Numbered from the stretch's first letter, positions 1 through 9,225 are shown. The stretch: 35,369 nucleotides of DNA from an uncultured Merdimonas sp. (GCA_944383645.1 CALWQJ010000008.1:1-35369), one strand, 5' to 3'. The notes: generated by a model not told the origin, from the sequence alone. Made by a program: numbers and translations.

Positions 1-2964
1 GAGTATGAAAAATCCCTCACGAAGAAATACTTTATCCAGTGGGATTATGTGATTCTGACTGCTTCCAACGAGGAGCAGGCGGCTGCCTACCGGGCGCAGA
101 TCGACGCGCGCCTGGCGGCGGGGCGGCTGCCCGCCGGGACTGTGTACGAGGTGCTTCCGGATCCGGACGGCAAACGGGTAGGCTCCGGCGGAGCGACCTT
201 CCATGTGATGAAATATTTAAGCGAACAGGGAGGGGGAGAGCATTTCTTCCGGGGGAAACGGATCCTGGTGATCCATTCGGGCGGGGACTCCAAGCGGGTG
301 CCCCAGTATTCGGCCTGCGGCAAGCTGTTCTCCCCGGTGCCAAGAGAGCTGCCGGACGGGCGGCGCTCCACGCTGTTCGATGAATTTATGATTGGAATGG
401 CAGGGATGCCGGCCCGGTTCCGGGAGGGGATGCTGGTGCTGTCCGGGGATGTGCTGCTGCTGTTTAACCCGCTGCAGATCGATTTTACCTTCCGGGGAGC
501 GGCGGCCATTTCCATCAAGGAGGATGTGGAGACCGGAAAGGATCACGGCGTCTTCCTGGGCGACGGAGAGGGCTATGTGGCGAACTTCCTCCACAAGCAG
601 AGCGAGGAGCAGCTGCGGGCCCTGGGCGCGGTCAACGGGCAGGGAGCGGTAGATCTGGACACCGGCGCGATTATGCTGGACTGCGATCTGCTGGAGAGCC
701 TGTTTTCCCTGATTGGAGAAAAGGGAAGGATTGTCCCGGAAAAATACGGGCGCTTTGTAAATGAGAAGGCACGGGTGAGCTTTTACGGGGACTTCCTGTA
801 TCCTCTGGCCTCCCGCTCTACCCTGGAGCAGTATCTTCTGGAAAAGCCGGAGGGAGATTTCTGTGAGGAGCTGGCACAGTGCCGGAGGGCGCTCTGGGAG
901 GTCTTAAGCCCCTATTCCCTGAAGCTTCTCTGCCTGTCCCCGGCGCAGTTTATCCATTTTGGAACCACGAGGGAGCTTCTGCGTCTGGTGACAGACGAGA
1001 TCGACAATTATGAGTTCCTGGACTGGAAGCGCCAGATCCTGGGCGTAGAGGAGGCTGGGGAGAGCTTCTGCGCCTGCAGCAACAGCTACATCGAGAGGGA
1101 CACGAGGGTGGCCGCCTCTTCCTATATAGAAGACAGCTACATTTACAGCGGATCGTCTGTGGGAGAGCACTGTGTGGTTTCCGCGGTGACGCTGCGCGGG
1201 GAGAGCATCCCGGATCACACGGTCCTGCACGGCCTGAAGCAAAAGGACGGAAGCTTCGTGGTCCGCGTCTATGGGGTGAACGACAATCCCAAGGGGACAT
1301 TGGAGGAGGACGCGGCCTTTTTAAACGGCACCCTGGGAAGCTTTCTTAAGAACGCTAGACTTTCCCCGGAGGAGGTCTGGGACAGGGAAGGCCATTTCCT
1401 GTGGACGGCGAAGCTTTACCCGGTCTGCGCTTCCATCGAGGAAGCGGTGCAGGCGGCGGTGGAGCTTCTTGCCCTGGCGGCAGGCGACGGAACGCGCGCG
1501 GCTTCCTGCCGCGCCAGAAAGCGCCTCAGCCTGCAGGAAAGCTTTGAGAACGCCGACGTAAAGGAGATCGTGGCCTGGCAGGCGAAGCTTGGCACCCAGG
1601 TGCGGATCGCCCGCTTCCTGCTGGCGCTGGAGGAGAAAAAGAGCGTGGAGGAGGCAGGAGCGGTCTTCGGAAGCCAGGGCGTCACGGCCTCCCAGGTGGA
1701 AAAGCTGCGGAAGATCGCGGAAGGCTCCGGGTTTGGCATCCGCATGCGGATTTATTATTACCTGTCCAGGCTTACGAAGGGACAGGTGAGCGAGGAGCTG
1801 GAGGATCAGTGCTTCCGCTACATCTGCGACAGCCTCTACGAGGCCAGCATTGGGGAGGCTTCCAAAGATGAGGCGTACCATATCGCAGAGCCGGAGGTGC
1901 GGGTGGAGCTTCCCATCCGGGTGAATTTCGGCGGCGGCTGGTCCGACACCCCGCCCTACTGCAATGAGCACGGCGGCACAGTGCTGAACGCGGCGGCGAA
2001 GCTGAACGGCATCTGCCCCGTGGTGGTGACGGTGAAGCGGATCGAGAAGGCCTGCATCGCGCTGGCAAGCACGGATTCGGGTGCCTACGATGAATTTACG
2101 GATCTGGAGCGGCTGCAGAGCTGCCGGGATCCCTTTGATACCTATGCCCTTCACAAGGCGGCCCTTCTGGCCTGCGGCATCCTTCCGCTGACAGAGCAGG
2201 TCCCCTTTGAGAGTATTCTGAAAAAGCTGGGCGGAGGCCTTTACCTGTCCACGGCGGTGATGGGAATTCCCCGGGGCTCCGGCCTTGGCACCAGCAGCAT
2301 CCTGGCCGGGGCCTGTGTGAAGGCGATTTTCCAGTATATCGGAAAAGAAGTGACGGAAAACGAGCTTTACTCCTATGTGCTGTGCATGGAGCAGCTGATG
2401 AGCACCGGCGGTGGCTGGCAGGATCAGGTGGGCGGCCTGACGAATGGGATCAAGCTTGTCACCACGAAGCCGGGGCTTAGGCAGGATATCCGGGTACAGC
2501 ATCTGAATATTCCGGAAGACGCCATCGAAGAGCTGAAAAGCCGGTTCGTGCTCATCTATACGGGACAGCGCCGCCTGGCCCGCAACCTGCTGCGGGAGGT
2601 CGTGGGCAGTTATATCGGCTCCAGCCCCAATTCCCTGGAGGTGCTCTACGAGATCCAGCGGGTAGCGGTCCTGATGAAATTTGAGCTGGAAAAGGGAAAT
2701 ATCGACGGCTTTGCAAGACTTCTGGATCAGCACTGGGAGCTCTCGAAGCGCCTGGACGGCGGCAGCACGAACACCTGCATCGACCAGATCTTTCTGGCTT
2801 GCGGGGATCTTCTGGCGGCCCGCATGATCTGCGGCGCCGGGGGAGGAGGCTTCCTGCAGGCGGTTCTGAAGAAGGGCTGCACGAAAGAAGAACTGCGGGA
2901 GAGGATCCGCAGCGTCTTCCAGGAGAGCGGCGTGGACGTCTGGGACTGCGAGCTGGTATTCTAA
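1..2964 (+). CDS. fkp: Bifunctional L-fucokinase / fucose-1-phosphate guanylyltransferase, 5'-partial
   Basis: Salvage enzyme predicted to phosphorylate L-fucose to fucose-1-phosphate and couple it to GTP, giving GDP-L-fucose for the glycosyltransferases downstream. The reading frame is open from the first base, and the residues before the GTG at 49 (YFIQWDYVILTASNEEQ) look like normal protein, so the true start lies upstream of the window. Domains in order, numbered from base 1: a nucleotidyltransferase-like part with a GSGGATFHV loop near residue 62, a short left-handed beta-helix around 360-410 (SSYIEDSYIYSGSSVGEH), and a C-terminal GHMP kinase with FGGGWSDTPPYCNEHGG near 640 and the ATP loop GSGLGTSS near 760. 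This order matches the Bacteroides Fkp family. It is the first gene in the window of a co-directional polysaccharide operon. Function of the family is established; use of fucose in this strain is inferred. Confidence 0.9.
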   Translation, partial: EYEKSLTKKYFIQWDYVILTASNEEQAAAYRAQIDARLAAGRLPAGTVYEVLPDPDGKRVGSGGATFHVMKYLSEQGGGEHFFRGKRILVIHSGGDSKRVPQYSACGKLFSPVPRELPDGRRSTLFDEFMIGMAGMPARFREGMLVLSGDVLLLFNPLQIDFTFRGAAAISIKEDVETGKDHGVFLGDGEGYVANFLHKQSEEQLRALGAVNGQGAVDLDTGAIMLDCDLLESLFSLIGEKGRIVPEKYGRFVNEKARVSFYGDFLYPLASRSTLEQYLLEKPEGDFCEELAQCRRALWEVLSPYSLKLLCLSPAQFIHFGTTRELLRLVTDEIDNYEFLDWKRQILGVEEAGESFCACSNSYIERDTRVAASSYIEDSYIYSGSSVGEHCVVSAVTLRGESIPDHTVLHGLKQKDGSFVVRVYGVNDNPKGTLEEDAAFLNGTLGSFLKNARLSPEEVWDREGHFLWTAKLYPVCASIEEAVQAAVELLALAAGDGTRAASCRARKRLSLQESFENADVKEIVAWQAKLGTQVRIARFLLALEEKKSVEEAGAVFGSQGVTASQVEKLRKIAEGSGFGIRMRIYYYLSRLTKGQVSEELEDQCFRYICDSLYEASIGEASKDEAYHIAEPEVRVELPIRVNFGGGWSDTPPYCNEHGGTVLNAAAKLNGICPVVVTVKRIEKACIALASTDSGAYDEFTDLERLQSCRDPFDTYALHKAALLACGILPLTEQVPFESILKKLGGGLYLSTAVMGIPRGSGLGTSSILAGACVKAIFQYIGKEVTENELYSYVLCMEQLMSTGGGWQDQVGGLTNGIKLVTTKPGLRQDIRVQHLNIPEDAIEELKSRFVLIYTGQRRLARNLLREVVGSYIGSSPNSLEVLYEIQRVAVLMKFELEKGNIDGFARLLDQHWELSKRLDGGSTNTCIDQIFLACGDLLAARMICGAGGGGFLQAVLKKGCTKEELRERIRSVFQESGVDVWDCELVF

Positions 2965-2983
2965 AGCTGTCGGCAGGCGCAGA

Positions 2984-3001
2984 CCCCATCCAGGGATGGG
3001 G
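2984..3001 (+). promoter_or_regulatory. Hairpin abutting the ribosome site of the next gene
   Basis: CCCCATC (2984-2990) pairs perfectly with GATGGGG (2995-3001) around a CAGG loop. The stem ends one base before the AGGAGG ribosome site at 3003-3008. There is no T-run, so it is not a standard terminator. It may tune translation of the GT4 gene or protect mRNA ends in the long operon. Confidence 0.5.
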
Positions 3002-3016
3002 CAGGAGGAATTCGTT

Positions 3017-4237
3017 TTGAAGGTATTGCAGATTAACACAGTCTGCGGCAGCGGGAGCGTGGGCCGCATCACCGTGGACATCGTCCATGCCCTGGAGGAA
3101 GCCGGGGACGAGGGGCTGATCGCCTTTGGCAGAAGGCAGGCCCCGGAGGGCGTAAGGACGTATAAATTTGGCACCGATCTGGATATGGGGCTCCATGTGC
3201 TCTGCACCTTTTTCAAAGGGGAACATGGCTTTGCCTCATCGAAGCAGACAGGCAGGCTGATTGCGAAGATAAAGGAATACGATCCGGACATCATTCATCT
3301 CCATAACATTCATGGCTTTTACCTGGATGTGGAGCAGCTGTTCCGGTACCTGAAGGCTTCCGGGAAGCCGGTGGTCTGGACGCTTCACGACTGCTGGAGC
3401 TTCACGGGCCACTGTGCCCATTTCGACTATATCGGCTGCATGAAATGGAAGACGGGCTGCGGGAACTGCCCCCAGTACAGGAACGTCTACCCTTACGCGC
3501 TGTTTAGGGATAACTCGGCCCGGAATTACGAGAGAAAGAAAAAGGCCTTTACCGGAGCGCCGGATCTGACCGTGGTGACGCCCTCCCGGTGGCTGGCGGG
3601 CTACGCGCGGCAGTCCTATCTGGGGGAGTATCCGGTGGAGGTGATTCCAAACGGCATCGACCTTGGCAGATTCCGCCCGGTGGACAAGGGCCTGCGGGAA
3701 TGGCTGGGCTTCCAGGACAAATACATTCTCCTGGGCGTGGCCGGTATGTGGGAGGAGCGCAAAGGCTACGCCTATTTCGAGCAGCTGGCGGACAGACTGG
3801 ATGATTCGTACCAGATTATCCTCATCGGCCTCTCGAAGCGGAAAATGCGGTCGCTCCATCCGAAGATCCACGGCGTCATGCGGACGAACAGCATAGAAGA
3901 GCTGGCGGAATATTACTCCATGGCGGACGCCTATGTGAATACGACCCTGGAGGACACCTTCCCCACCACGAACCTGGAGGCTTTGGCCTGCGGGACCCCG
4001 GTCATCACCTTTGCCACCGGCGGCAGCGTGGAGTCGGTGGACGCTTCCTGCGGGAAAATTGTGCCCCGGGGCGATACGGAAGGCCTGATCCGGGCCATCG
4101 AGGAGCTGCGAAGAGAGCCGGACAAGAAAGACGAGTGCCTGAAAAAGGCTTCCGGCTACGATAAAAACGACAGGTTCCAGGATTATCTGAAGCTTTACAG
4201 ACGCCTTCTTGAGAGAGAGGGAACGGACGGAAAATAG
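3017..4237 (+). CDS. GT4-family glycosyltransferase (WcaC-like)
   Basis: GT-B fold sugar transferase predicted to act in the cytoplasm on a lipid-linked glycan precursor. The N-terminal half has the acceptor-side motifs DIIHLHNIHGFYLD and TLHDCWSFTGHCAHF, followed by a cysteine-containing stretch (GCMKWKTGCGNCPQY) typical of colanic-acid-type GT4 enzymes. The C-terminal half has the nucleotide-sugar motif EDTFPTTNLEALACGTP. The start is taken as TTG 3017, because AGGAGG at 3003-3008 sits 8 bases before it and the conserved KVLQINTVCGSGSVG begins there. The in-frame ATG at 2996 lies inside a hairpin and has no ribosome site. The gene ends two bases before the next start. Donor and acceptor cannot be told from sequence. 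Confidence 0.88.
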   Translation: MKVLQINTVCGSGSVGRITVDIVHALEEAGDEGLIAFGRRQAPEGVRTYKFGTDLDMGLHVLCTFFKGEHGFASSKQTGRLIAKIKEYDPDIIHLHNIHGFYLDVEQLFRYLKASGKPVVWTLHDCWSFTGHCAHFDYIGCMKWKTGCGNCPQYRNVYPYALFRDNSARNYERKKKAFTGAPDLTVVTPSRWLAGYARQSYLGEYPVEVIPNGIDLGRFRPVDKGLREWLGFQDKYILLGVAGMWEERKGYAYFEQLADRLDDSYQIILIGLSKRKMRSLHPKIHGVMRTNSIEELAEYYSMADAYVNTTLEDTFPTTNLEALACGTPVITFATGGSVESVDASCGKIVPRGDTEGLIRAIEELRREPDKKDECLKKASGYDKNDRFQDYLKLYRRLLEREGTDGK

Positions 4238-4238
4238 A

Positions 4239-4991
4239 ATGAATGAGAGAAAACCAAAGGTCTCGGTGATCACCGCGACCTATAACGACAGGGAGAACCT
4301 GCGCCGGATTATCCGCCAGGTAGTCTCCCAGAGCTATGACAATATCGAGTATATCATCGTGGACGGCGGCTCCACGGACGGGACGCTGGAGGTGATCCGG
4401 GAGGCAAAAGAGCAGTTCGGGAACCGGCTTTCGTGGATTTCCGAGCCGGATGAAGGCATTTATGACGCGCTGAACAAGGGGATCCGCATGGCCACGGGAG
4501 AGATCTTAGGCTGCTGCTTCGACGAATATTCCGGCCCGGACGTGCTCGCGAAGATGGTAGATATCATGGAGCGGGAGGGGACGGACGGCGTTCACGGCGA
4601 CCTCTATTATATGGATGGGGAGCGGATCGTGCGCCGCTGGCACCAGGGCCAGGGCAGGATCCGCTTTGGCTGGATGCCGGGACATCCGACCCTGTATCTT
4701 CGAAAAAGCGTCTACGATACTTTCGGACTTTATAAGACAGATTACCGGATTTCCGCGGATTATGAATTTATGATCCGGATCTTAAAGGACGGGAAGGTGC
4801 GCCTTTCCTATCTGCCGGAGGTTCTGATCTATATGTCCCACGGCGGCACCAGCACGAACAGCCTGGGGGCCTACCTGGCGGGCATGAAGGAGGGACACCG
4901 GGCGCTCCGGGAAAACGGCGTGCGCTTCGCCTGGTTTACGGATCTGTGCAGGACCCTAAGGGTACTTGCGCAGTTTGTGAAAAAGAAGTAA
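4239..4991 (+). CDS. GT2-family glycosyltransferase (WcaE-like)
   Basis: GT-A fold transferase, 250 residues from ATG 4239. It opens with VSVITATYND and has the nucleotide-binding signature VDGGSTDGTLEVI, the acidic loop EPDEGIYDALNKGI, and the late motif GWMPGHPTLYLRKSVYDTFG ending in RISADYEFM. These are hallmarks of GT2 enzymes in colanic acid and capsule loci. Where relatives usually carry an NSDD or NADD metal site, this protein reads CCFDEYSG, so the first acid of the DxD pair is shifted or replaced. The start follows the upstream TAG by one base and the ribosome site is weak, consistent with coupling to the gene before. An upstream in-frame ATG at 4209 would overlap that gene and is less likely. 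Confidence 0.87.
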   Translation: MNERKPKVSVITATYNDRENLRRIIRQVVSQSYDNIEYIIVDGGSTDGTLEVIREAKEQFGNRLSWISEPDEGIYDALNKGIRMATGEILGCCFDEYSGPDVLAKMVDIMEREGTDGVHGDLYYMDGERIVRRWHQGQGRIRFGWMPGHPTLYLRKSVYDTFGLYKTDYRISADYEFMIRILKDGKVRLSYLPEVLIYMSHGGTSTNSLGAYLAGMKEGHRALRENGVRFAWFTDLCRTLRVLAQFVKKK

Positions 4992-5026
4992 GATAGAGAG
5001 AATACAAAAAATGAAGGAGGACACAG

Positions 5027-5728
5027 ATGAGGTGTCTGGTGATCATCCCTGCGTACAATGAGGAGGAGAATATTGTGCGCGTGGTGGAGAATCTGCAAAC
5101 GAATTATCCCATGTACGATTATGTGGTGATTAACGACGGTTCATCCGACGACACGGCCCGGATCTGCAGGAAAAGAGGCTATGAGCTGGTGGATCTGCCC
5201 GTGAACCTGGGACTGGCCGGGGCCTTCCAGACGGGGCTTAAGTACGCCTACCGCAAGGGCTATGACTACGCGATCCAGTTTGACGCGGACGGACAGCACC
5301 GGGCGGAGTATATCGGCCCCATGCTGGAGAAAATAAAGGAAGGCTACGACATTGTCATCGGCTCCCGCTTTGTGACGGAGAAGAAGCCCCATTCCATGCG
5401 GATGATCGGCAGCAGGCTGATCGCCGTAGCCACAAGGCTGACGACGGGGAAGAAGGTCAAGGACCCCACCTCCGGCATGCGGATGTTCAATAAAAAGATG
5501 ATCGCGGAATTCGCCCTGAACTTAAATTATGGTCCGGAGCCGGATACGATCTCCTACCTGCTCAAGCAGGGGGCCACCATCGCGGAGGTCCAGGTGCAGA
5601 TGGACGAGCGCATCGCCGGCGAGAGCTATTTGAATGTGACGAAATCCATGATGTATATGCTGCGGATGCTGCTTTCGATCTTGTTTATTCAGAATTTCCG
5701 CAAGCGCAGGGAGGTGAAGGTTCGATGA
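5027..5728 (+). CDS. Dolichyl/undecaprenyl-phosphate sugar synthase-like GT2 (short DPM1 type)
   Basis: Soluble 233-residue GT2 of the DPM1-like group, which moves a sugar from a nucleotide donor to a polyprenyl phosphate on the inner face of the membrane. Visible motifs are VIIPAYNEEENI at the N-terminus, INDGSSDDTA, the metal site FDADGQHRAEYI, then GSRF and DPTSGMRMFNKK. There are no C-terminal membrane helices, unlike the GtrB-type gene at 7063. A strong GGAGG precedes the ATG. The last codon and stop overlap the start of the DUF2304 gene (ATGA), and DUF2304 proteins often follow such synthases, so the two probably work together. The sugar is unknown; glucose, mannose and rhamnose are all possible. 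Confidence 0.87.
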   Translation: MRCLVIIPAYNEEENIVRVVENLQTNYPMYDYVVINDGSSDDTARICRKRGYELVDLPVNLGLAGAFQTGLKYAYRKGYDYAIQFDADGQHRAEYIGPMLEKIKEGYDIVIGSRFVTEKKPHSMRMIGSRLIAVATRLTTGKKVKDPTSGMRMFNKKMIAEFALNLNYGPEPDTISYLLKQGATIAEVQVQMDERIAGESYLNVTKSMMYMLRMLLSILFIQNFRKRREVKVR

Positions 5729-6123
5729 GTCCCATATTCCGGGTGATTCTGATTGTAGTGTCGCTTCTGACGACCTTTTATATCCTGAAAAAAATCCGGC
5801 AGTCCAAGCTGCAGATCGAGTACGCGATCTTCTGGATCCTTTTCGCGGGCGTGCTGATCGTGTTCAGCCTGTTCCCGTGGCTGGTATCCATGTTTACGAG
5901 GCTGATCGGCATGCAGCTTCCCGTAAACTTCATCTTCATGTTCTTTATCTTTGTGCTGCTGGTGAAAATGTTCCTGATGACCATAGAATTGTCAGCCCTG
6001 GAGAATAAGGTCAAGGATCTGACCCAGGAGCTGGCGCTGGAGGAAAAGGAGCGGGCGGACGAGCTGAAAAGCCAGAGAGAAGCGGAAAATGGCAGCGCAG
6101 GAGACGGCTGTATCCATAACTGA
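5725..6123 (+). CDS. DUF2304 family small membrane protein
   Basis: 132-residue protein with three hydrophobic segments (about residues 3-22, 32-53 and 64-90), followed by a charged helical tail that looks like a coiled coil (ENKVKDLTQELALEEKERADE). This matches the DUF2304 layout. The start overlaps the upstream GT2 stop by four bases, so translation is coupled and a one-to-one partnership with that synthase is likely. A role as membrane anchor or as flipping partner for the lipid-phosphate sugar is inference; no biochemistry for the family is assumed here. Codon use and GC match the neighbours. Confidence 0.8.
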   Translation: MSPIFRVILIVVSLLTTFYILKKIRQSKLQIEYAIFWILFAGVLIVFSLFPWLVSMFTRLIGMQLPVNFIFMFFIFVLLVKMFLMTIELSALENKVKDLTQELALEEKERADELKSQREAENGSAGDGCIHN

Positions 6124-6150
6124 GACACGAGAAAAGGAGAACGACATATC

Positions 6151-7017
6151 ATGAAAAAGATTATTGTGACAGGCTGCAACGGCCAGCTGGGCCGGGCGGT
6201 AAATCAGCAGTATGCAGGAAGCACAGAGTATGAGCTGGTCAACACGGATGTGGGCGAGCTGGACATCACGAAGGTGGACGAGGTCCTGAAGCTGGCCCGG
6301 GAGGTGAAGCCCTGGGCGATCATCAACTGCGCCGCCTACACGAATGTGGACAAGTGTGAGACGGAGCCGGATCTGGCTTATAAGATCAACGCGGTGGGCG
6401 CCCGGAACCTGGCCATCGCCGCCTCGGACGTGGGAGCGAAGCTTGTGCACATTTCCACTGATTACGTGTTCCCGGGAGACGTATCTGCTCATCCGCTGAC
6501 CGAGTTCGACCAGGTGAACCCCAAGAGCATGTACGGCGCGACGAAGCTTGCCGGAGAGAATTTTGTGCGGGATTTTGCGGATCGCTATTTCATGATCCGG
6601 ACGGCCTGGCTCTATGGAGACGGCCATAATTTCGCGAAGACCATGCTGAAGCTTTCGGAGACCAACGATACCATCGGCGTGGTCATGGATCAGGTGGGAA
6701 CGCCCACCAGCGCCGCAGAGCTGGCGAAGGCTGTCAAATATCTGCTTCCCACGGACAATTACGGTCTGTTCCATGGCACCTGCGAGGGCGACACGAACTG
6801 GGCGGAGTTCGCCGCCACGGTGCTGAAGCTTGCGGGAAAGAAGACAGTGATCGAGCCCATCACCTCTCAGGAATATAAGCGCCGCTTCCCGGCCTCCGCG
6901 GACCGGCCGGCTTATTCCATTCTGGAAAATTATATGCTGAAGCTGACCACGGACTTCTCCTTCGCGCCCTGGCAGGACGCCATCGAGATCTATATGAAGG
7001 AGCTGCTGGGGCAGTAA
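6151..7017 (+). CDS. rfbD: dTDP-4-dehydrorhamnose reductase
   Basis: Last enzyme of dTDP-L-rhamnose synthesis, reducing dTDP-4-keto-L-rhamnose with NAD(P)H. It is a short-chain dehydrogenase-fold protein of 288 residues, the normal length. Visible are the Rossmann loop TGCNGQLGRAV at the N-terminus, NCAAYTNVDKCE, ISTDYVFPG, and the catalytic YGATKLAGE (Tyr-x3-Lys), followed by RTAWLYGDGHNFAKTM. AAGGAG precedes the ATG. The companion genes rfbA, rfbB and rfbC are not in the window and must be elsewhere. Its place inside the cluster indicates that the surface polymer contains rhamnose or a related 6-deoxy sugar. Confidence 0.92.
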   Translation: MKKIIVTGCNGQLGRAVNQQYAGSTEYELVNTDVGELDITKVDEVLKLAREVKPWAIINCAAYTNVDKCETEPDLAYKINAVGARNLAIAASDVGAKLVHISTDYVFPGDVSAHPLTEFDQVNPKSMYGATKLAGENFVRDFADRYFMIRTAWLYGDGHNFAKTMLKLSETNDTIGVVMDQVGTPTSAAELAKAVKYLLPTDNYGLFHGTCEGDTNWAEFAATVLKLAGKKTVIEPITSQEYKRRFPASADRPAYSILENYMLKLTTDFSFAPWQDAIEIYMKELLGQ

Positions 7018-7062
7018 GACGCCGGCAGGAAATTTCTGACTGTACGAAAGGAGAGAAGCCAG

Positions 7063-8016
7063 ATGGCTGGAACTGACATTTTATATCTGGTAATTCCCTG
7101 CTATAACGAAGAGGCTGTGCTCCCGGAGACGGCCAGGCAGCTGCTCGCCAAAATGAATTCCATGTTTGACCGGGGGATGATTTCCAGAGAGAGCCGGATC
7201 CTCTTTGTAAACGACGGATCGAAGGATAGGACCTGGGAAATCATCGAGGAACTGCACGCTTCCAACTCCATCTATTCCGGCGTGAAGCTGTCCCGCAATA
7301 AGGGGCATCAGAACGCCCTCCTGGCTGGCCTGATGACGGCGAAGGAGAAAGCGGATATGATGATTTCTCTGGACGCGGATCTGCAGGACGATGTGGATGT
7401 CATCGATCAGATGGTAGAAAAGTATTACGCGGGAAATGATATCGTCTACGGGGTGCGCAGCGCCCGCAAAACCGATACTTTTTTTAAGAAATTTACGGCC
7501 CAGGGCTTTTACAAAATCATGCAGGCTATGGGCGTGGAGATCGTCTACAATCACGCGGACTACAGGCTGATGAGTAAACGGGCGGTAGAGGGTCTGGCGC
7601 AGTTTAAGGAGGTCAATCTGTTCCTCCGGGGCATCGTGCCGCTGATTGGCTATAAATCAGACGTGGTGACCTATGAGCGCCACGAGCGCTTCGCAGGAGA
7701 GTCCAAGTATCCGCTGAAGAAGATGCTGGCCTTTGCCACGGACGGCATCACCTCCTTCAGCATCAAGCCGATCCGTCTGATTACAACCTGCGGCATCCTG
7801 ATTTTTGCTGTCAGCATTCTGATGCTTCTGTATTCTCTGGCTGTGCATTTTATGGGACGCACCGTGGCGGGCTGGACCAGTATGATTATATCGATCTGGG
7901 CGATCGGCGGCCTTCAGCTGCTGGCCATCGGAATCGTGGGAGAATATATCGGCAAGATTTATCTGGAAACGAAGGCCCGTCCCAAATATATTATTGAAAC
8001 GGTACTGGATGAGTAG
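7063..8016 (+). CDS. GtrB-like polyprenyl-phosphate glycosyltransferase
   Basis: Membrane GT2 of 317 residues that makes a polyprenyl-phosphate sugar, as GtrB/bactoprenol glucosyltransferases do. The catalytic domain has LVIPCYNEE, VNDGSKDRTWEII, KLSRNKGHQNALLAGL, the metal site LDADLQDD, and RHERFAGESKYPLKKM. Two membrane helices follow (about residues 232-258 and 266-292), ending with GEYIGKIYLETKARPKYII, the usual C-terminal signature. A GGAGAGAAG ribosome site precedes the ATG. It lies directly upstream of a GT-C-like gene, the expected user of a lipid-phosphate donor on the outer face. With the gene at 5027 the cluster has two such donor synthases. No GtrA flippase is seen. Confidence 0.9.
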   Translation: MAGTDILYLVIPCYNEEAVLPETARQLLAKMNSMFDRGMISRESRILFVNDGSKDRTWEIIEELHASNSIYSGVKLSRNKGHQNALLAGLMTAKEKADMMISLDADLQDDVDVIDQMVEKYYAGNDIVYGVRSARKTDTFFKKFTAQGFYKIMQAMGVEIVYNHADYRLMSKRAVEGLAQFKEVNLFLRGIVPLIGYKSDVVTYERHERFAGESKYPLKKMLAFATDGITSFSIKPIRLITTCGILIFAVSILMLLYSLAVHFMGRTVAGWTSMIISIWAIGGLQLLAIGIVGEYIGKIYLETKARPKYIIETVLDE

Positions 8017-8025
8017 GAGATTTGT

Positions 8026-9225
8026 ATGGAACAGGCTATGAATAAGCGTGGAAGCATGAAATTTGACCGGATGGACCTTCTGTATCTGGCGGCCCTGACG
8101 GTCATCGGTCTGGCGATCCGTCTGATTCTGCGCGTGGTGACGACAGACGACTGGGCGATGTACTGGGATCCGTGGATCTCAGATTTGAAAGAGATGGGAT
8201 TTTCCTATCTGGCGACGGATCGGTACGACTATACGCCTACCTTCGTCTATATTCTGTGGGTGATCAGTAAGCTGCCCGTCAATCCCATGACGGCCTACAA
8301 GGGGCTCCACATTGCCCTCGACTTTGTGGCGGCGGCGATTATGGGAAAGATTTCCTGGAAGGTGACGGGGAGTAAGACGAAAAGCATCGCGGCCTATGGA
8401 CTGATGCTGCTGGTGCCAACGATCTGGGCCAACAGCGCGCTCTGGGCCCAGTGCGACATCATCTTTATGACCTTTCTGCTGCTGTGCTTTTATTACTTTT
8501 TTGAGGACAGGCCCTGCCTTGCCATGTTCTTTTTTGGCATGGCCTTTGTGTTCAAGCTGCAGTCCCTGTTCATATTCCCCTTCCTGGTGATCCTCTGGGT
8601 GAATAAAAGGGTGAAGCTCCAGCATTTCCTGTGGATTCCGGCCCTGTATTTCTTAAGCATCGTGCCGGCCTGGATCGCGGGGCGGCCGCTGCTGGAGCTG
8701 ATCAATATCTATATGGCCCAGGGCGCGCAGGACGTGTGGTCCCTGTCGATCAAGTGGCCGAATATCTATCAGATCATTGGAAATCAGTTTTTCCTGCTGG
8801 AGTATGCTTCCTCGGGCACCTGGCTGATCCTGGGGATCCTGATGATCCTGATGTACGCCATGGCCCGGAAGCGCTATCGCATCACCAATGAGTTTATCGT
8901 GCAGATGGCGCTGTTTTTCGCGATCCTGACCCCGTATTTCCTGCCTCATATGCATGAGCGGTACGGCTGCGTGGCGGACATTCTCGCGATTATCTACGCA
9001 CTGATGAACATAAAGAAATTTTATTTCCCGCTGGCGCATATTCTGATTTCCTTTAACTGCTATATGGCCTACCTGAGCCATCTGGGATCGGACGAGCCGC
9101 CCATTTACTATGGCGTGTGGGCGTTCGCAGAGCTGGGCCTTCTGATTCTCGTGGGCCTTGACGTCTGGAGGTATATGAAGGATCCGGAGAATCAGCTCCC
9201 GGATGCAGGAAAGGAGGCGGCGTGA
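8026..9225 (+). CDS. GT-C superfamily membrane mannosyltransferase-like protein (COG5542/Gpi18-like)
   Basis: 399-residue polytopic membrane protein with roughly ten hydrophobic segments. The first outer loop holds an acidic cluster (TTDDWAMYWDPW, near residues 44-55), where GT-C enzymes keep the catalytic aspartate. Further family marks are NSALWAQCDIIFM, AFVFKLQSLFIFP and PHMHERYGCVADI near the C-terminus. These resemble Gpi18/PIG-V-related bacterial transferases that take sugar from a polyprenyl phosphate outside the membrane. AGGAG lies 6 bases before ATG 8026; a second in-frame ATG at 8038 is possible. It sits ten bases after the GtrB-like gene, its likely donor supplier. It is followed, with a one-base stop/start overlap, by a shorter paralogue. 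Confidence 0.83.
   Translation: MEQAMNKRGSMKFDRMDLLYLAALTVIGLAIRLILRVVTTDDWAMYWDPWISDLKEMGFSYLATDRYDYTPTFVYILWVISKLPVNPMTAYKGLHIALDFVAAAIMGKISWKVTGSKTKSIAAYGLMLLVPTIWANSALWAQCDIIFMTFLLLCFYYFFEDRPCLAMFFFGMAFVFKLQSLFIFPFLVILWVNKRVKLQHFLWIPALYFLSIVPAWIAGRPLLELINIYMAQGAQDVWSLSIKWPNIYQIIGNQFFLLEYASSGTWLILGILMILMYAMARKRYRITNEFIVQMALFFAILTPYFLPHMHERYGCVADILAIIYALMNIKKFYFPLAHILISFNCYMAYLSHLGSDEPPIYYGVWAFAELGLLILVGLDVWRYMKDPENQLPDAGKEAA

Noticed and set aside
1321..3294. 657-codon open frame on the minus strand
   Set aside because: Antisense shadow of fkp and the GT4 gene; no recognisable domain and no sensible ribosome site.
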